Positions 22,679 through 33,459 of a stretch of 64,000 nucleotides of DNA are shown here, piece after piece (position 1 is the first letter of the stretch; every line of letters begins with the position of its first letter). The DNA lies in contig NC_080671.1 in NCBI RefSeq assembly GCF_030247195.1, positions 200,628,397-200,692,396 on the forward strand, written 5' to 3'. This DNA is from Topomyia yanbarensis (Eukaryota > Arthropoda > Insecta > Diptera > Culicidae). The position numbers and the translations under genes are program-made. The notes beneath the pieces were generated by a model. The model did no database searches. It was not told the origin of the DNA and saw nothing but the letters and a program-made list of their open reading frames with translations.

Positions 22679-25352
22679 CGTACGTACATTTCTTGGGGTT
22701 TAGGGTCATTCGGTTGATCTCGCACCATTCCGCAAAGGTTTCCAGTTGGCGTTGAAGGAAAGCTGCATCATGAGTATTCCGGATTCTATGGTATAACTTG
22801 AGGTCGTCGGCGAAAGACAACCGTGGTCCTTCTAAACAAAAGTTAACGTCGTTGAAATACAGAAGAAAAATCAATGGACCGAGATGGCTGCCTTGCGGAA
22901 TACCAGATGAAGCACAGAACTCTTCGGATACACAATCACCTATCTTGACTGCTAGACGACGATCACTGAGATACGATTGCATCCAACGGAGAATATTAGT
23001 ACCAAAGCCGAGTCTATCCAATTTTGCCACTGCAATAGCGTGATTTATCTTGTCAAAAGCAGCTGAAAGGTCCGTGTAGATAACGTCAGTTTGAAGGCCG
23101 TCCGACATAGCATCTGTAACATATGTTGTGAACGACAGAAGATTCGTAGATGTTGAACGTTTCGGCATAAATCCATGCTGAGTCTCGGAGATATACTGTT
23201 TGCAGTGGCTGGAGATGGGTTCCAACACAGCCATTTCAAACAGCTTAGGAACTGCGCTTAGCGTTGTAATACCACGGTAGTTGTCAACTACCTTTTTATC
23301 ACCTTTTTTGTGAACTGGAAACATGAAGGAGGATTTCCAGAGTTCGGGAAATACTCCGGTTGTTAGCGACAATTGAAACAGATGACAAAGAGGTTCAATT
23401 AGACCGGCAGAGCATTTTTTTAGAATAATAGTTGGTATACCATCTGGGCCTGCCGAGGTTGAAGCCTTCATTTTCCTAACCGCCAGTTGTACCATATTAT
23501 TGTCGATATTGATAGAGTTCAAAGACTGGTATGATTGAGGTATATTGAGAGCCGCGCGTGAAGCCTGGGTCGGTGTCAACTTCTCGTTGGAGAAAACACT
23601 CGCGAACTTTTCAGAGAATAGTTGGCAGATCTCCTGTAAACTAGAGCTCATACGTCCTCCATAGCTCATCGTTGAAGGCAACCCGGATTCCTTTCTTTGC
23701 TCGTTTACATGCTTCCAGAATGTTTTAGGTTCGGACTTCAACTTACGTTGCACGTTTCGCAAGTAATCGGCATGGCAACGCTTCGATGTCTTTTTATAGA
23801 CTTGGTTAACATGAACGTAGTGATGTCGCAGCACGTAGCCCCCAAACTTGGAGTACTTCTTCAGAGCGGCTCTTTTAGTCGCTTTTAACCGTCTCAGCTC
23901 GGCAGTGTGCCACGCTGGGTGCTTAGATTGAAGGCCACTTCTTTTGGGTACATAGCGATCGATAGCATAGCTCATAACATTGGAGAAGGTCTGCACTGCA
24001 ACGTTGACATCATCATTGTCGAGAATTTCAGTCCAGTGGATATTCGACAGGAAGTCAATAATGCTATTATAGTTGGCTTTTCTAAAATTATAGCTGACGG
24101 TGTCAGAAGCATTGCAGTCATGCTTCACTCGAATGGCTTCAAGCAATATATGCAGGGGAGGGTGGTGTCTAACAGTCTTTACCAGGGGGAACGGTGCTGC
24201 GGTAACTTTTGGCGCGTAGTCAGATTTGCTCGAAAAACAGAGATCAAGGATTCTGTTGTTCTCGTTCACCACATTATTCGTTTGGCGCAGCAGATTTAGA
24301 CTGTAGCAGTCAAGCAAACTGGTGATACCAGCATGAAAAGATGACATTTCGGGATCAGCGAACATAAATCCGTCAGAAGCAGAGCGCCATTTTAATCCGG
24401 AGAAATTGAAATCACCAACAATCAGGATCTCATCAACCGGGCTTGCTTGAGCGGAAATCCGTTCCAGTGACTCAGTATGTGAATCAATCAATGTCGAATC
24501 GCGAGTGCGATCCGGTGGAAGATAAACCACGCAAAGATAAAGTGCGTAGCCAGCCAGTTTGATTCGCACCCACACCTGCTCGACACAGACCCCCAAAGTA
24601 TCGTCAATCAGTTGCGCTTTCAATCGACGATGGATAGCCACAAGTACCCCGCCGCCGGTAGCCTTGAGACTGTTGCGTGAGCTGCGATCAGTTCGGAAAA
24701 CATCGTAGTTGGCACCAAATGCTTGCACTGACAGAGTGCTATCGCTAAGCCACGTCTCTGTGAGGGCGATTATGTCGAAGCATTCATCTGAACTTGCTAC
24801 CAGATAATCTTCGATTACTGAATTCATACCACCGGCATTCTGGTAATATATTTGTAGGTTTGAATGCCGCGATTGATTGTCGTTGGTATCGATTTGGAAG
24901 ACCCCTTCACCACTCCTGCACACAGGACCGTGACGACTGGTGAACGCTGGCTGCAATGGCTCGACTGTGGCAGGGGGATCAAGGGCTTCCATAGTGCTAG
25001 CTGCAGTGCGTCCCAGGGTGCGATGAGTCATACCAGCATAGCATAGAGTGCTTAGTCCTTCTGTGATCGTTGTAGAGCCGAGTGTGCTGTGAAGAGACGA
25101 GCTCGTTACGATGGGATCCAAATTTTGTTTTTGACATTGAAGATTCACAGCGGCGGTAGAGTTGTGTTCATCAGCAGACTGTAAGTGAAATTTACATTGA
25201 GGGGGTGCAGCATCTTGTATTGCTTCGGAAGGACATATACCATTCTTGGCTTTACCTGACACAGAAGAAGTCGCCGATTCGCCAGGTAGACCTGAATCGC
25301 TCGCCGGGATACAAGAAGTTGGACAGATGAGTTTATCCGGAACAGCTTGGCG
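22623..25352 (-). CDS. CR1-like ORF2, endonuclease and reverse transcriptase
   Basis: The AP-like endonuclease begins near residue 135 counting from the GTG at 25262 (NLQIYYQNAGGMNS), followed by IALTETWLSD and IVGDFNFSGLKW. The reverse transcriptase shows NYRGITTLSAVPKLFE, IYTDLSAAFDKINH, IPQGSHLGPLIFLLYFNDV and FADD at about 817-820. The frame then ends early at 22623 because of a 4-bp duplication just after NPKKCT. No ATG lies between the ORF1 stop (25353-25355) and an ATG at 25031, and the whole stretch is open and in the same frame as ORF1. Translation may start at 25031, or follow ORF1 by stop-codon readthrough or reinitiation. This copy is inactive because the C-terminal domain is out of frame. 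Confidence 0.88.
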   Translation of the reverse strand, partial: RQAVPDKLICPTSCIPASDSGLPGESATSSVSGKAKNGICPSEAIQDAAPPQCKFHLQSADEHNSTAAVNLQCQKQNLDPIVTSSSLHSTLGSTTITEGLSTLCYAGMTHRTLGRTAASTMEALDPPATVEPLQPAFTSRHGPVCRSGEGVFQIDTNDNQSRHSNLQIYYQNAGGMNSVIEDYLVASSDECFDIIALTETWLSDSTLSVQAFGANYDVFRTDRSSRNSLKATGGGVLVAIHRRLKAQLIDDTLGVCVEQVWVRIKLAGYALYLCVVYLPPDRTRDSTLIDSHTESLERISAQASPVDEILIVGDFNFSGLKWRSASDGFMFADPEMSSFHAGITSLLDCYSLNLLRQTNNVVNENNRILDLCFSSKSDYAPKVTAAPFPLVKTVRHHPPLHILLEAIRVKHDCNASDTVSYNFRKANYNSIIDFLSNIHWTEILDNDDVNVAVQTFSNVMSYAIDRYVPKRSGLQSKHPAWHTAELRRLKATKRAALKKYSKFGGYVLRHHYVHVNQVYKKTSKRCHADYLRNVQRKLKSEPKTFWKHVNEQRKESGLPSTMSYGGRMSSSLQEICQLFSEKFASVFSNEKLTPTQASRAALNIPQSYQSLNSINIDNNMVQLAVRKMKASTSAGPDGIPTIILKKCSAGLIEPLCHLFQLSLTTGVFPELWKSSFMFPVHKKGDKKVVDNYRGITTLSAVPKLFEMAVLEPISSHCKQYISETQHGFMPKRSTSTNLLSFTTYVTDAMSDGLQTDVIYTDLSAAFDKINHAIAVAKLDRLGFGTNILRWMQSYLSDRRLAVKIGDCVSEEFCASSGIPQGSHLGPLIFLLYFNDVNFCLEGPRLSFADDLKLYHRIRNTHDAAFLQRQLETFAEWCEINRMTLNPKKCTYGHYVLEEKNANSIRLLSS

Positions 25353-26147
25353 CTACTGTCCACCACCAGATGGATTCTTCTCCGCCGCAATCCTGATGAT
25401 AGGTCGTTGGATTTTTGAATTGGTCACAAATTCACGGAAGTAGATGTTCTCCGGCCAAGAATCTTTGGACAGAGCCTTATCCCTGTATGATTTGCTAACG
25501 CCAACTTTGAAAGTAATGAAGCTCAAAGATGAGAGATCCTTGTCCTTAGGAACTAGACGAACTATTCTCGGTTGCAGATTCTCCCCCAGACAATCTTTCA
25601 CAAGGGTAGAAACTTCGTCATCCGTCGTGCTGGGATCGAATGCTGACAAGTAAACCCATAACAGCTCCTCAGGTGGTGAAATTGTTTTTATTGTTTCAAA
25701 CGCAGCTTTGGATCCACGAATATTAGGAATTTTTGTTTTGGGCGAATCATCTTCGCGTTTGCGCTTAGGCGTGTTTGAAACTGGATTATATTCAGCAATT
25801 CGATTCCAAGGCGTTATAATTGGGGATAGCGGTTTAGAGTCAACTTTAACCGAGAGTGCTTTGACGACATCTTTCAAATCAGCTATGTCGTTCTTTATAG
25901 ATTTCAGAGAATTGTCGTCAGGCACTATATCGCAACAACGCGAAGCCATTCTACGGAAATTATCATTCGAGAATAAATCAGCACAGCCATTACACATCCA
26001 GAATAAATTCCGTGGGTGGGTTCCCAGGACGTCACGAACATCATAATCCATCTTGACGCATATCATGTGGAACGAATTTCCGCAGTATCCACGACATGTG
26101 ATTCGATCAGAATCATTAACCACTTTCGAGCAGTTGTTACAAGCCAT
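25353..26147 (-). CDS. CR1-like ORF1, PHD finger and RRM-like protein
   Basis: 264 codons from an ATG. The N-terminus is a complete C4HC3 PHD finger (C3, C6, C18, C22, H27, C30, C52 and C55). A spacer with a short basic stretch (TPKRKREDD) follows, and a C-terminal domain of about 110 residues (EELLWVYLSAFDPSTTDDEV, then IVRLVPKDK and FITFKVGV) has the pattern of the RRM-like domain of LINE ORF1 proteins. PHD-bearing ORF1 proteins are known from CR1-type elements; the role in RNA or chromatin binding is inferred. It ends with GGGQ and a TAG that is in frame with ORF2. Confidence 0.87.
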   Translation of the reverse strand: MACNNCSKVVNDSDRITCRGYCGNSFHMICVKMDYDVRDVLGTHPRNLFWMCNGCADLFSNDNFRRMASRCCDIVPDDNSLKSIKNDIADLKDVVKALSVKVDSKPLSPIITPWNRIAEYNPVSNTPKRKREDDSPKTKIPNIRGSKAAFETIKTISPPEELLWVYLSAFDPSTTDDEVSTLVKDCLGENLQPRIVRLVPKDKDLSSLSFITFKVGVSKSYRDKALSKDSWPENIYFREFVTNSKIQRPIIRIAAEKNPSGGGQ

Positions 26148-26528
26148 GCTTTGATGTAGAAATAACGCCTAGCGGGTATGCAATATGCGCAGGAGACGTA
26201 ACGTGCGTCAATGGAAGCAAACTTGCACGCAACGTGTGACAACTCAACTACCCACCAGCAGATGTCGCTTTTGGCGAAAAAATTGAGCGTAACGTCTGTG
26301 CAGTGATAATGACAAGTGAAAACAAAAATCTCAACCAAAAACAATCACTTTCACGAATCACAACGGCAGATATAATCGTGCTTGAAGTCACGAAATTTCA
26401 ATGCACACGTACTACCGAATAAAACGATATACAGATAAAACGAGAATAAAAATGATCGCGAGTGTAAAACACTAAAAAATCAAAAAAAAAAACTATCAGC
26501 TCTACTGACGACCGTAATATAGCAAACA
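26148..26528 (-). other. 5' UTR of the CR1-like element
   Basis: Sequence from the ORF1 ATG to the junction with the inverted-repeat arm. A promoter is expected here from family knowledge, but no motif is claimed. Confidence 0.6.
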
Positions 26529-27453
26529 GTTTAAAGTTTACATGAGATTTTGTATGGAAAAACTAACTTTCACAAAATAATTCCTCCGGAAGTCGCCCAT
26601 TGCTTCCTAAAAATAAATCGTTATATGTCTTTTGTGGGAAATTTAACAAAGAAACGAAGTCTCGAAAGCCACGAAACGATCTGACGCTTGAGAAAAAAGT
26701 TATTCAGCAGAAACCGATTGATGCTCTGACGATTGATAAAATATTCATTTTTTCTGGCACCACTGCAGTTGGTTGTCCAATTATATGTAATTTTGTTTTG
26801 ATTTTCTCTTAATGTGTATATATGATTTATCTTTGCTGTTTGGCCACTTCGCAAGGGTTTTGGGGGATGAATTGAGGCTTCTTTTGTACATAATAAGAGA
26901 AAATTAAAAATTTTGTATATAATTCGAACGTCAGCAGCAGTGCTGCTGCGAAAAGTGAAATTTTCATCAATCTTCAGGGCATCAATCGGTTTTTGCTTAA
27001 CAACTTTTTTCACAAGCATTAGATCGTTTCGTGGTCTTCTAGACTTTGTTTCCTTGACAAATTTCCTATAAAAATCAGTCATCTATTTATTTTTAGAAGA
27101 TAACGGGCGACTCTTGGAAGAATTATTTTGCAAAAGTAGATTTCCCCATACGATATCCCATGTAAATTTTAAACCATGGGCGCAAAAATATAGTTTCACC
27201 GATCGAACTAAAAATTTGCAGAGTTGATCTGAGAGCTAAATGGGACCCAAAAAATTACTCGGAGCGAAATTTTATTTTTTTCATATAACCATGTCCCACT
27301 CTACTGTCTACATTTGGAAAATCACCTGTAACATATAACATTCTATATCAAATTATACAAATTTAGAGAAATTCGTTTGGAGTCAGAAATAAACAGGGCA
27401 AATACAATTTCACGAAGGATGTCTACCGAGTTTATTAAGCATCTTCAACAGAA

Positions 27454-28745
27454 ATATTTATTTATTTATTTATTTCGTCAATCGATGTAGACTACAGATT
27501 TCCTTAATTACTAATGTGTATATTTCGTGAATTTAGTATAAATGAAGCAATTTCGGCTTTTACTGAATCATCCTCTTACGCGTTAGAATTTTTTTTGTGT
27601 ATAAAATATTGCTTTAGTTTCAGTTTAGACATTGTAAAATCAATTGAGTCGCAATAGTGATTATAAATAGACATCATTCGATTTATGGGGCTATATTTTG
27701 CATAGTTTGTGCGAAAAGGAGTTATTGAAAATATACTTCGATTTCGTAGCTGTCGTGAAGGTGCATAAAAGTTCAATTTGGATAAAATTTCAGCTGAATC
27801 GATACGATGCGAAACGATATTATTAATGAATGAGAGCATTGCAAATTCGCGACGCTCCTTTAATGTTTGAATATTGATAAGCAAGCAGCGTGCTTCATAA
27901 GATGGCAGAGGGAATGCTGTCCATCCTAATTTACGAAGGGCAAATAATAAAAACTGTTTTTGTACCGATTCTATTCGTTCTTCATGTCTGCTTGAAAAAG
28001 GACACCAAATAATACTGCAATATTCCAATATCGACCTAACATATGCAATATATAATATTTTTATTGTATAAGGATCTTCAAAATGATAGCTAAAGCGTTT
28101 TATAAAACTGAGCATGTTGTTAGCTTTGTGTATAATTGTGTTATAATGAACAATAAAATTTAACTTTGAATCTAATATAACACCTAAATCCCTAATTCTT
28201 TCACATTTTACTACAGTTTGATTTCCTAAGGTAATCTCAACATTCGGTGTTTGTCGTTTTCTACTAAAGGTTATTGAATTACACTTTTTCACGTTCAGTT
28301 GTAAGAGGCTTTTTTGACACCACATGTGTAAAATTTGTATTTCGTTTTGAAATGTATTAATATCCTCGGCATTTCTTATCTCCAAATAAAGTTTCATATC
28401 GTCCGCATAAATTAGTATTTTCAATTTTTTGAGAATGAAGGAGATATCGTTCACGTATAAAATAAACAATAGAGGGCCTAAATGAGAGCCTTGTGGAACT
28501 CCTGAGGTGACTTTAATTGGATTAGATTGCTTTCCTTTAAATTTAATTATTTGCTGACGTTCGGAGAGATATGATTCTAACCATGTAAGTAGCCCAGGCT
28601 CAATGCCGATCTTTGTCAATTTATAAAGTAACATTGGGATGTCAATGCGATCAAATGCTTTACTAAAGTCTGTATAAAGTGCCTCCACGTAGTTTCCATT
28701 AGGACTTAAGTATAACCAAAAAAGAGTAGATAGCGTAGATTCAAT
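27454..28745 (-). mobile_element. second CR1-like retrotransposon, 5'-truncated
   Basis: Minus orientation; its 3' end is a (TAAA)n tail (complement at about 27454-27475). It holds only the catalytic end of the reverse transcriptase and the C-terminal domain, so it is a typical 5'-truncated copy. The 5' breakpoint near 28740 is approximate. Confidence 0.75.
27576..28688 (-). CDS. CR1-like reverse transcriptase fragment
   Basis: About 370 codons are open, starting with a GTG inside the RT domain; the same frame extends about 15 residues further upstream (STLSTLFWLYLSPNGNYVEA). Motifs are LYTDFSKAFDRID, VTSGVPQGSHLGPLLFILYV, YADD at 94-97, CERIRDLGVILDSKLNF and ILEYCSIIWCPF. It ends in a normal stop at 27576, about 100 bp before the tail. 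The copy lacks the endonuclease and ORF1 and is a dead fragment, though the remaining frame has no stop. It is distinct in sequence from the element at 21920-26528 but of the same type. Confidence 0.85.
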   Translation of the reverse strand: MEALYTDFSKAFDRIDIPMLLYKLTKIGIEPGLLTWLESYLSERQQIIKFKGKQSNPIKVTSGVPQGSHLGPLLFILYVNDISFILKKLKILIYADDMKLYLEIRNAEDINTFQNEIQILHMWCQKSLLQLNVKKCNSITFSRKRQTPNVEITLGNQTVVKCERIRDLGVILDSKLNFIVHYNTIIHKANNMLSFIKRFSYHFEDPYTIKILYIAYVRSILEYCSIIWCPFSSRHEERIESVQKQFLLFALRKLGWTAFPLPSYEARCLLINIQTLKERREFAMLSFINNIVSHRIDSAEILSKLNFYAPSRQLRNRSIFSITPFRTNYAKYSPINRMMSIYNHYCDSIDFTMSKLKLKQYFIHKKNSNA

Positions 28746-31700
28746 TGATTTTGAAGAAAAGATATTTTTCTTCAGTCTACCTTCTTCTCTCGTGTAGACC
28801 AGAAGCTAAATTTTGCTTCACTAAGCTACCAAGCAATTGTACCTACCGCGCTTTGTTACTTATTGACACAATCATTAGACATTCTATTGGCTTTATGAAA
28901 ATTCACGTTAGGCATACAGTGCAGGATGTGGAACGGCTAATAAATATGAACATGGAGTTCAATCTCGAACAACTTCACCACACGAGAATCTGTGTTCTAA
29001 TAACGTTTATAAACGGTTGTTCCGGTGATTTTGTCAAAATAGGACATATGTTATTGCTCTGAACAGCCATCTGCCGAGAATTGCTCGGTTTGTAAAAGAA
29101 AGTAAATTCAGATCCGGATTGTCGACAGTCGGAAGTGTCGCTTATGTTTTATTGAATCCAACGGTAGATTAACGATTTTGTTATTCCTTGTTTCTTTATT
29201 TCGGCGAAACACGACATTTCAAAAACAATATAATGAAAAGCTTTAGTGTCTCGAGACATTTGTCGAAATAGATATGCAAATACCTATGCAATTGAAGATT
29301 TTGTTCGTAATATAAATATTACTTATCGTGTATAAAGTTTGGTATTCATATAGCAAATAAAATGATAATTTTATATTGGTGTCACTCTCCGCGGAAGATT
29401 GAATAAGGAGGCGATTGTTATGTTATCATTATTCGCGTGCGTTGTTAAGCTAATTGAAGCACGTAAAAGCGGTATAAAATAAGCACTACCGAAATAGCTG
29501 AAACGACTAGCTTTGTATGTCGAATATACAACTGATGAGGCTAATTTTTGCGCTAATCATTGGAACAATGTTGGAAACAATAAGAACGAAATGAAACCAA
29601 CTTGTCACCTTTTACGTCAATAATTAAGCTATAATATTTTTATACTCATGAGGAAATATGGTTAACATGACAATCAATAATGTAGTGCATATACTACATC
29701 AACGTACATGAAAGTACTTAATACAATGAGAACAATTAATTCAATTGTTTTAATTTAATTGACTTAATGAACTAAAAATAAGCCAATGAATATGATAATA
29801 AAACATATGTTCTTCGTGCTGATATAACTGTCGAAAATTGGGCACTGGCTTTCGATTCTTCTCGTGAACTGTCAATTCTCAACCCACATATATGATTCAA
29901 CAGTCATCATTTCACTCATACAATACCATGCATATACCCCACGCATATTAAAGGCCTGGTGGATTAGCTTCGAAGTTGGTCAAACGAACAAAGAAATTAG
30001 TTTGATCAGTAGAAGAAATGTGAGCTTGATTGGCATCAACCGGCAGATACGTGTTCTCTTACAATGCTATCATATCAAAGAACATTTAATATTACATTCG
30101 ACAATATATGTGCAATTCTGAATGTAATAAAATGAGGACTAATTAATTATTTGGAATACAATAAGATCGGAAAAAACAGTAGCCAAATAAAGGTGTTCCT
30201 TTTTTAAGATAGCATTTTTTAAAATAGGTGATAAGGGACGTGGACGGGAATAGCTGACCACCGTCCCAACGTTTAAGCAATTTTAGTTGCAAACTAATTC
30301 AAGTTTACTTATATATGTTCAGTTGTACCTATTAATTTGAAATTTTATACAAATCTACGATTAAGTAAAAAACTGGATTTGTGAGTTAAATTTCTATTTC
30401 ATGCAAAAAGTTTACAAAAGGCATCACCAATTAAAGAATGATCCAATAGTTGCACTAGTATTCCTATAGTTGAAAATCGATGTTCCTGTAGTTTTGCTAT
30501 CTGTTTTTCCTCATCCTCATTAGTAAATAACCATTTTAACAAATATATTGAATAGAATATTAAGCAATAATAGATTGTGATAGTACAGGGACATTAACTA
30601 TTTCATTTTTGGATATTTTGGTGTAAAAATAATAAAGAGTTAAAAACATTAGATTACAAGTTAGATACGACAGATTTTGGAATGCTGTGACAAACGGAGG
30701 AGGGAGAGAAAGCAAAAACGTTACGAAACATGTTTTTATTGAAGACAAAAAAAAGATTTTTTTATGAATTTGTTACGTAATAGGAGAGAGGGGAATAGCG
30801 AAATTTGGAACAATTTTCTACATATGGGGAAGAGGGCGTCAATTTTGGGCATTTTTTTCGTTACGTAATACAATCTATCAATTGAACGGCTGGCTACCTC
30901 GGTACTTCCTTTAGTTTTGCCATTGATTGTAACTTTCGTAATTTGTTATCGTTTTAGCGTTGTCAAATTCGTCAAAACGACCCCAATAGATTGCATGGAA
31001 AAAAATGTTGCATGCTTTCAAATTCAGCATGTAGAAAATAGACAGAAACACAAGTATGCAGTTGATATCATTCTCAACTGTCCGTTTGAAACAGTGTGGG
31101 CTAGAATCAGTGAGCAGGCGATTAAATTATAGGTCGGAATGGGAGAGTATGTTAGCAGCATTGAAAACGAAAAAGGAAACATCTTTCCGTACCAGTTTGG
31201 GATAAACGGAAAAATGATAGTACAACTAAAGCAACAGATAACACAACTATACCGATATGGCAGACTATCTGGACACCATAGATGTATTACACGTTTTTAT
31301 GCAAAACATAGCCAAAACTATACTTTTAGATAGTGGAAAGTGTAGTTTAACATATTAGAATGTATTTGTAAATGTATACATGGTTAGTTTTGTTTTCACG
31401 TGATTATGGATTTAGAAAAAAGCTGCTTCTGCTAGTGAGGTAAGGATATAGCAGAGAAAAAGTATTTAATGTAGACATATGAAGTTATTATATGTCTATA
31501 ATTGGTTTAACATTATGTCAATATTCAGAAACTACCTTTTTTCATCACTAGCACAACTATTGGATAAGCTGCCCTATTGGATAAAAGCTCAGTCAATATT
31601 ATCAGCATGTTGGACTAGTATCTATTTAATATGGAATGTGATTCGGTTTTCACTTAGATTACCTAAAGGAAAAAGGATTTTTCATATAGAATTGAAAATT

Positions 31701-33276
31701 TTCATTGATCTCCCGTTACAGAACAACTTCATAGCGATTATCAGAATTACGCATAAATATGTGAGAATGACTGTTTCTACCACTTCCGAAACATTTCTTT
31801 GCTGTACAGAAAAGAAACGATCAACAGCTTAACAGGGGCGTAAATGTGCATCCATCCACTGTTTTTAGACATGTTAATGATGATGAGGTAATTAATATGC
31901 CGAACGACTTCATTAGTCAATTAGTTAACGATGGTAATGGGAGAACAAATCGTATTGAGTAAATTAATAGCCATCAAATGGGTTTATTTGTCTGTAAAGT
32001 GGTAAAAACTTCAGCGATTTGATTTGTTCAGCAAGCTCGTTTGCTGCGGGATCGATGATGGGGAGTTATGGTAATAGGGTGGTAGTTGAGTTTTTGTTCG
32101 TTGGCCGTAATATTATTTATTTCGTTGGAAGTGATTGCTATTTGGCGGGAGGAATATTTTTCCAACAATGCTTTCTGTCACGTCATATTGTATTTAGTGT
32201 TTTATACAAGATTTACATATGCAGGAAGCTACGCTAACCGATAACTGGCATTCCACAAAAAACTGCATTGTCGAAGTTGATGCTAACAAAACAACAGTTT
32301 GATGAAATAATTTATTCAAAAGGTGCAGATAGCTGAATAAAAAAAGTTTGTTTTACAAGCTATTATGACTCTTCATACTGTTGGACATTGATTCAAATCG
32401 CCCTTTAAGTACGTAGGTTGTGTGGATGATGAGCTTACGTGTTTGAACGTAAAGAATTTGCAGTGTCATACAGTATTTCCATTCAATGATGTGACGAAGA
32501 CTCTCAGGTCAGTAGTATGAAAGTCAGATTTTCAATCCATTTGTCTACAATACAGATTAAATACATACACTCAATAATTGTATGTGCATTTATATAGCAA
32601 ATTATGAACGAAAGTTAATTACTACATGCATTCTCATGCTCAAGAAAGACAATCTTTTCGCAAGCTCCCGTACAAGTTCATTAGTTTATTCATGCTTGGC
32701 AGAGAATATTTGCATACATCAACCTAAGATTGTTGTGCTGCAGAGAGCGACAGACTGGTTAGTTAGAAAGCATTGGAGTTGATTTATACCACAATACAAA
32801 TGTAAATAGAGCTGACCATTGCCGGAACGGAGATTATTGTAACTACTTGACTCTGATACTGCTGTTATGGCTAGCAAAGTAATTAGCAATTTTGTACATT
32901 GTCATTCCATACCCCAACTTTCATCGTATGCTTGCTGGACGGTAGCACCGGGGTAACTTATTCAGCTAGTTGGAATGACCAGACTGGCTTTTGCACCCAC
33001 AGAGTGACGCCCGAATGCTGTCATGTTCGAAAAGGAAGATCAGAATCTATTTACTTGTTGGAACTGAACAATCGTTTTCTGTACATCTTTTAGGGCGCGT
33101 CAAAACTTATATTCTTTACAGCACGCCATCAGAATATTTCCATGTTGCTTTAAGTAACTTTGCCAAATTGCAGTGCATTCCAATTAAGGCTAACGCATAC
33201 GTCGTTGCTTCTGTGTGTAAAATGCTGTCTATAAGCTAAAAGTGAAAAATGGCTCAAACATAGGTACGATTAGAGT
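28746..33276. other. gene-poor AT-rich DNA
   Basis: Only short open frames (up to about 117 codons) with no recognisable domain on either strand. No terminal repeats identified. Confidence 0.5.
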
Positions 33277-33459
33277 GGATAAGCCAACTGTTGATATTCA
33301 CTTTGAGGGAAAATTCAGGACACTGTTGCTTACTAATGACCGCATGTAGTAGTAAACAGAAGTGAAAAGATTTCTCTTTCGTTACCTACTGTGTTCTTCT
33401 AATAACGGTGTGTCCTGAATTTCCCCTCACAGTGAATTTTGGCAGTTGGCTTATACACC
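33277..33459. mobile_element. MITE of about 180 bp
   Basis: The ends GGATAAGCCAACTG and its complement (CAGTTGGCTTATACACC) open inverted repeats of about 48 bp that continue through ATTCACTTTGAGGGAAAATT and TTCAGGACAC. The interior is short and non-coding. Target duplication not clear. Confidence 0.7.

Larger units (their letters stand above)
21920..26528 (-). mobile_element. CR1-like non-LTR retrotransposon, near full length
   Basis: A 4.6-kb element in minus orientation. The 3' tail consists of A-rich repeats like AAAATAAAATAAAAA (complement at about 21917-21952). ORF2 lies at 21974-25352, ORF1 at 25353-26147 and the 5' UTR runs to about 26528. GTTT occurs at both junctions (21916-21919 and 26529-26532) and may be a short target duplication. 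The PHD-finger ORF1 and the ORF2 type place it near the CR1/T1/Q group of mosquito elements; another Jockey-superfamily clade is possible. Confidence 0.8.
21795..27310. mobile_element. long inverted repeat (foldback-type), left arm split by the CR1-like element
   Basis: The right arm at about 26884-27308 is the reverse complement of a left arm that today lies in two pieces, 21795-21919 and 26529-26818, with the CR1-like element exactly between them. Landmarks are AAACTATATTTTTGCGCCCA on both sides, TTTACATG, CAAAATAATTC, CACGAAACGATCT and GATTTTCTCTTA. Without the CR1 insert the structure is about 0.9 kb with arms of about 420 bp and a spacer of about 65 bp. The arms are diverged, so it is older than the CR1 insertion. 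No transposase is recognisable. Confidence 0.75.

Noticed and set aside
23907..24299. 130-codon plus-strand open frame
   Set aside because: Antisense of the CR1-like ORF2; no recognisable protein.
26600..27082. Similar frames on opposite strands (about 70 and 153 codons)
   Set aside because: They derive from the arms of the long inverted repeat; no domain is recognised.
28745..29062. 105-codon plus-strand frame next to the truncated CR1-like element
   Set aside because: No motif, no codon bias visible and no continuation of the retrotransposon protein on the other strand.
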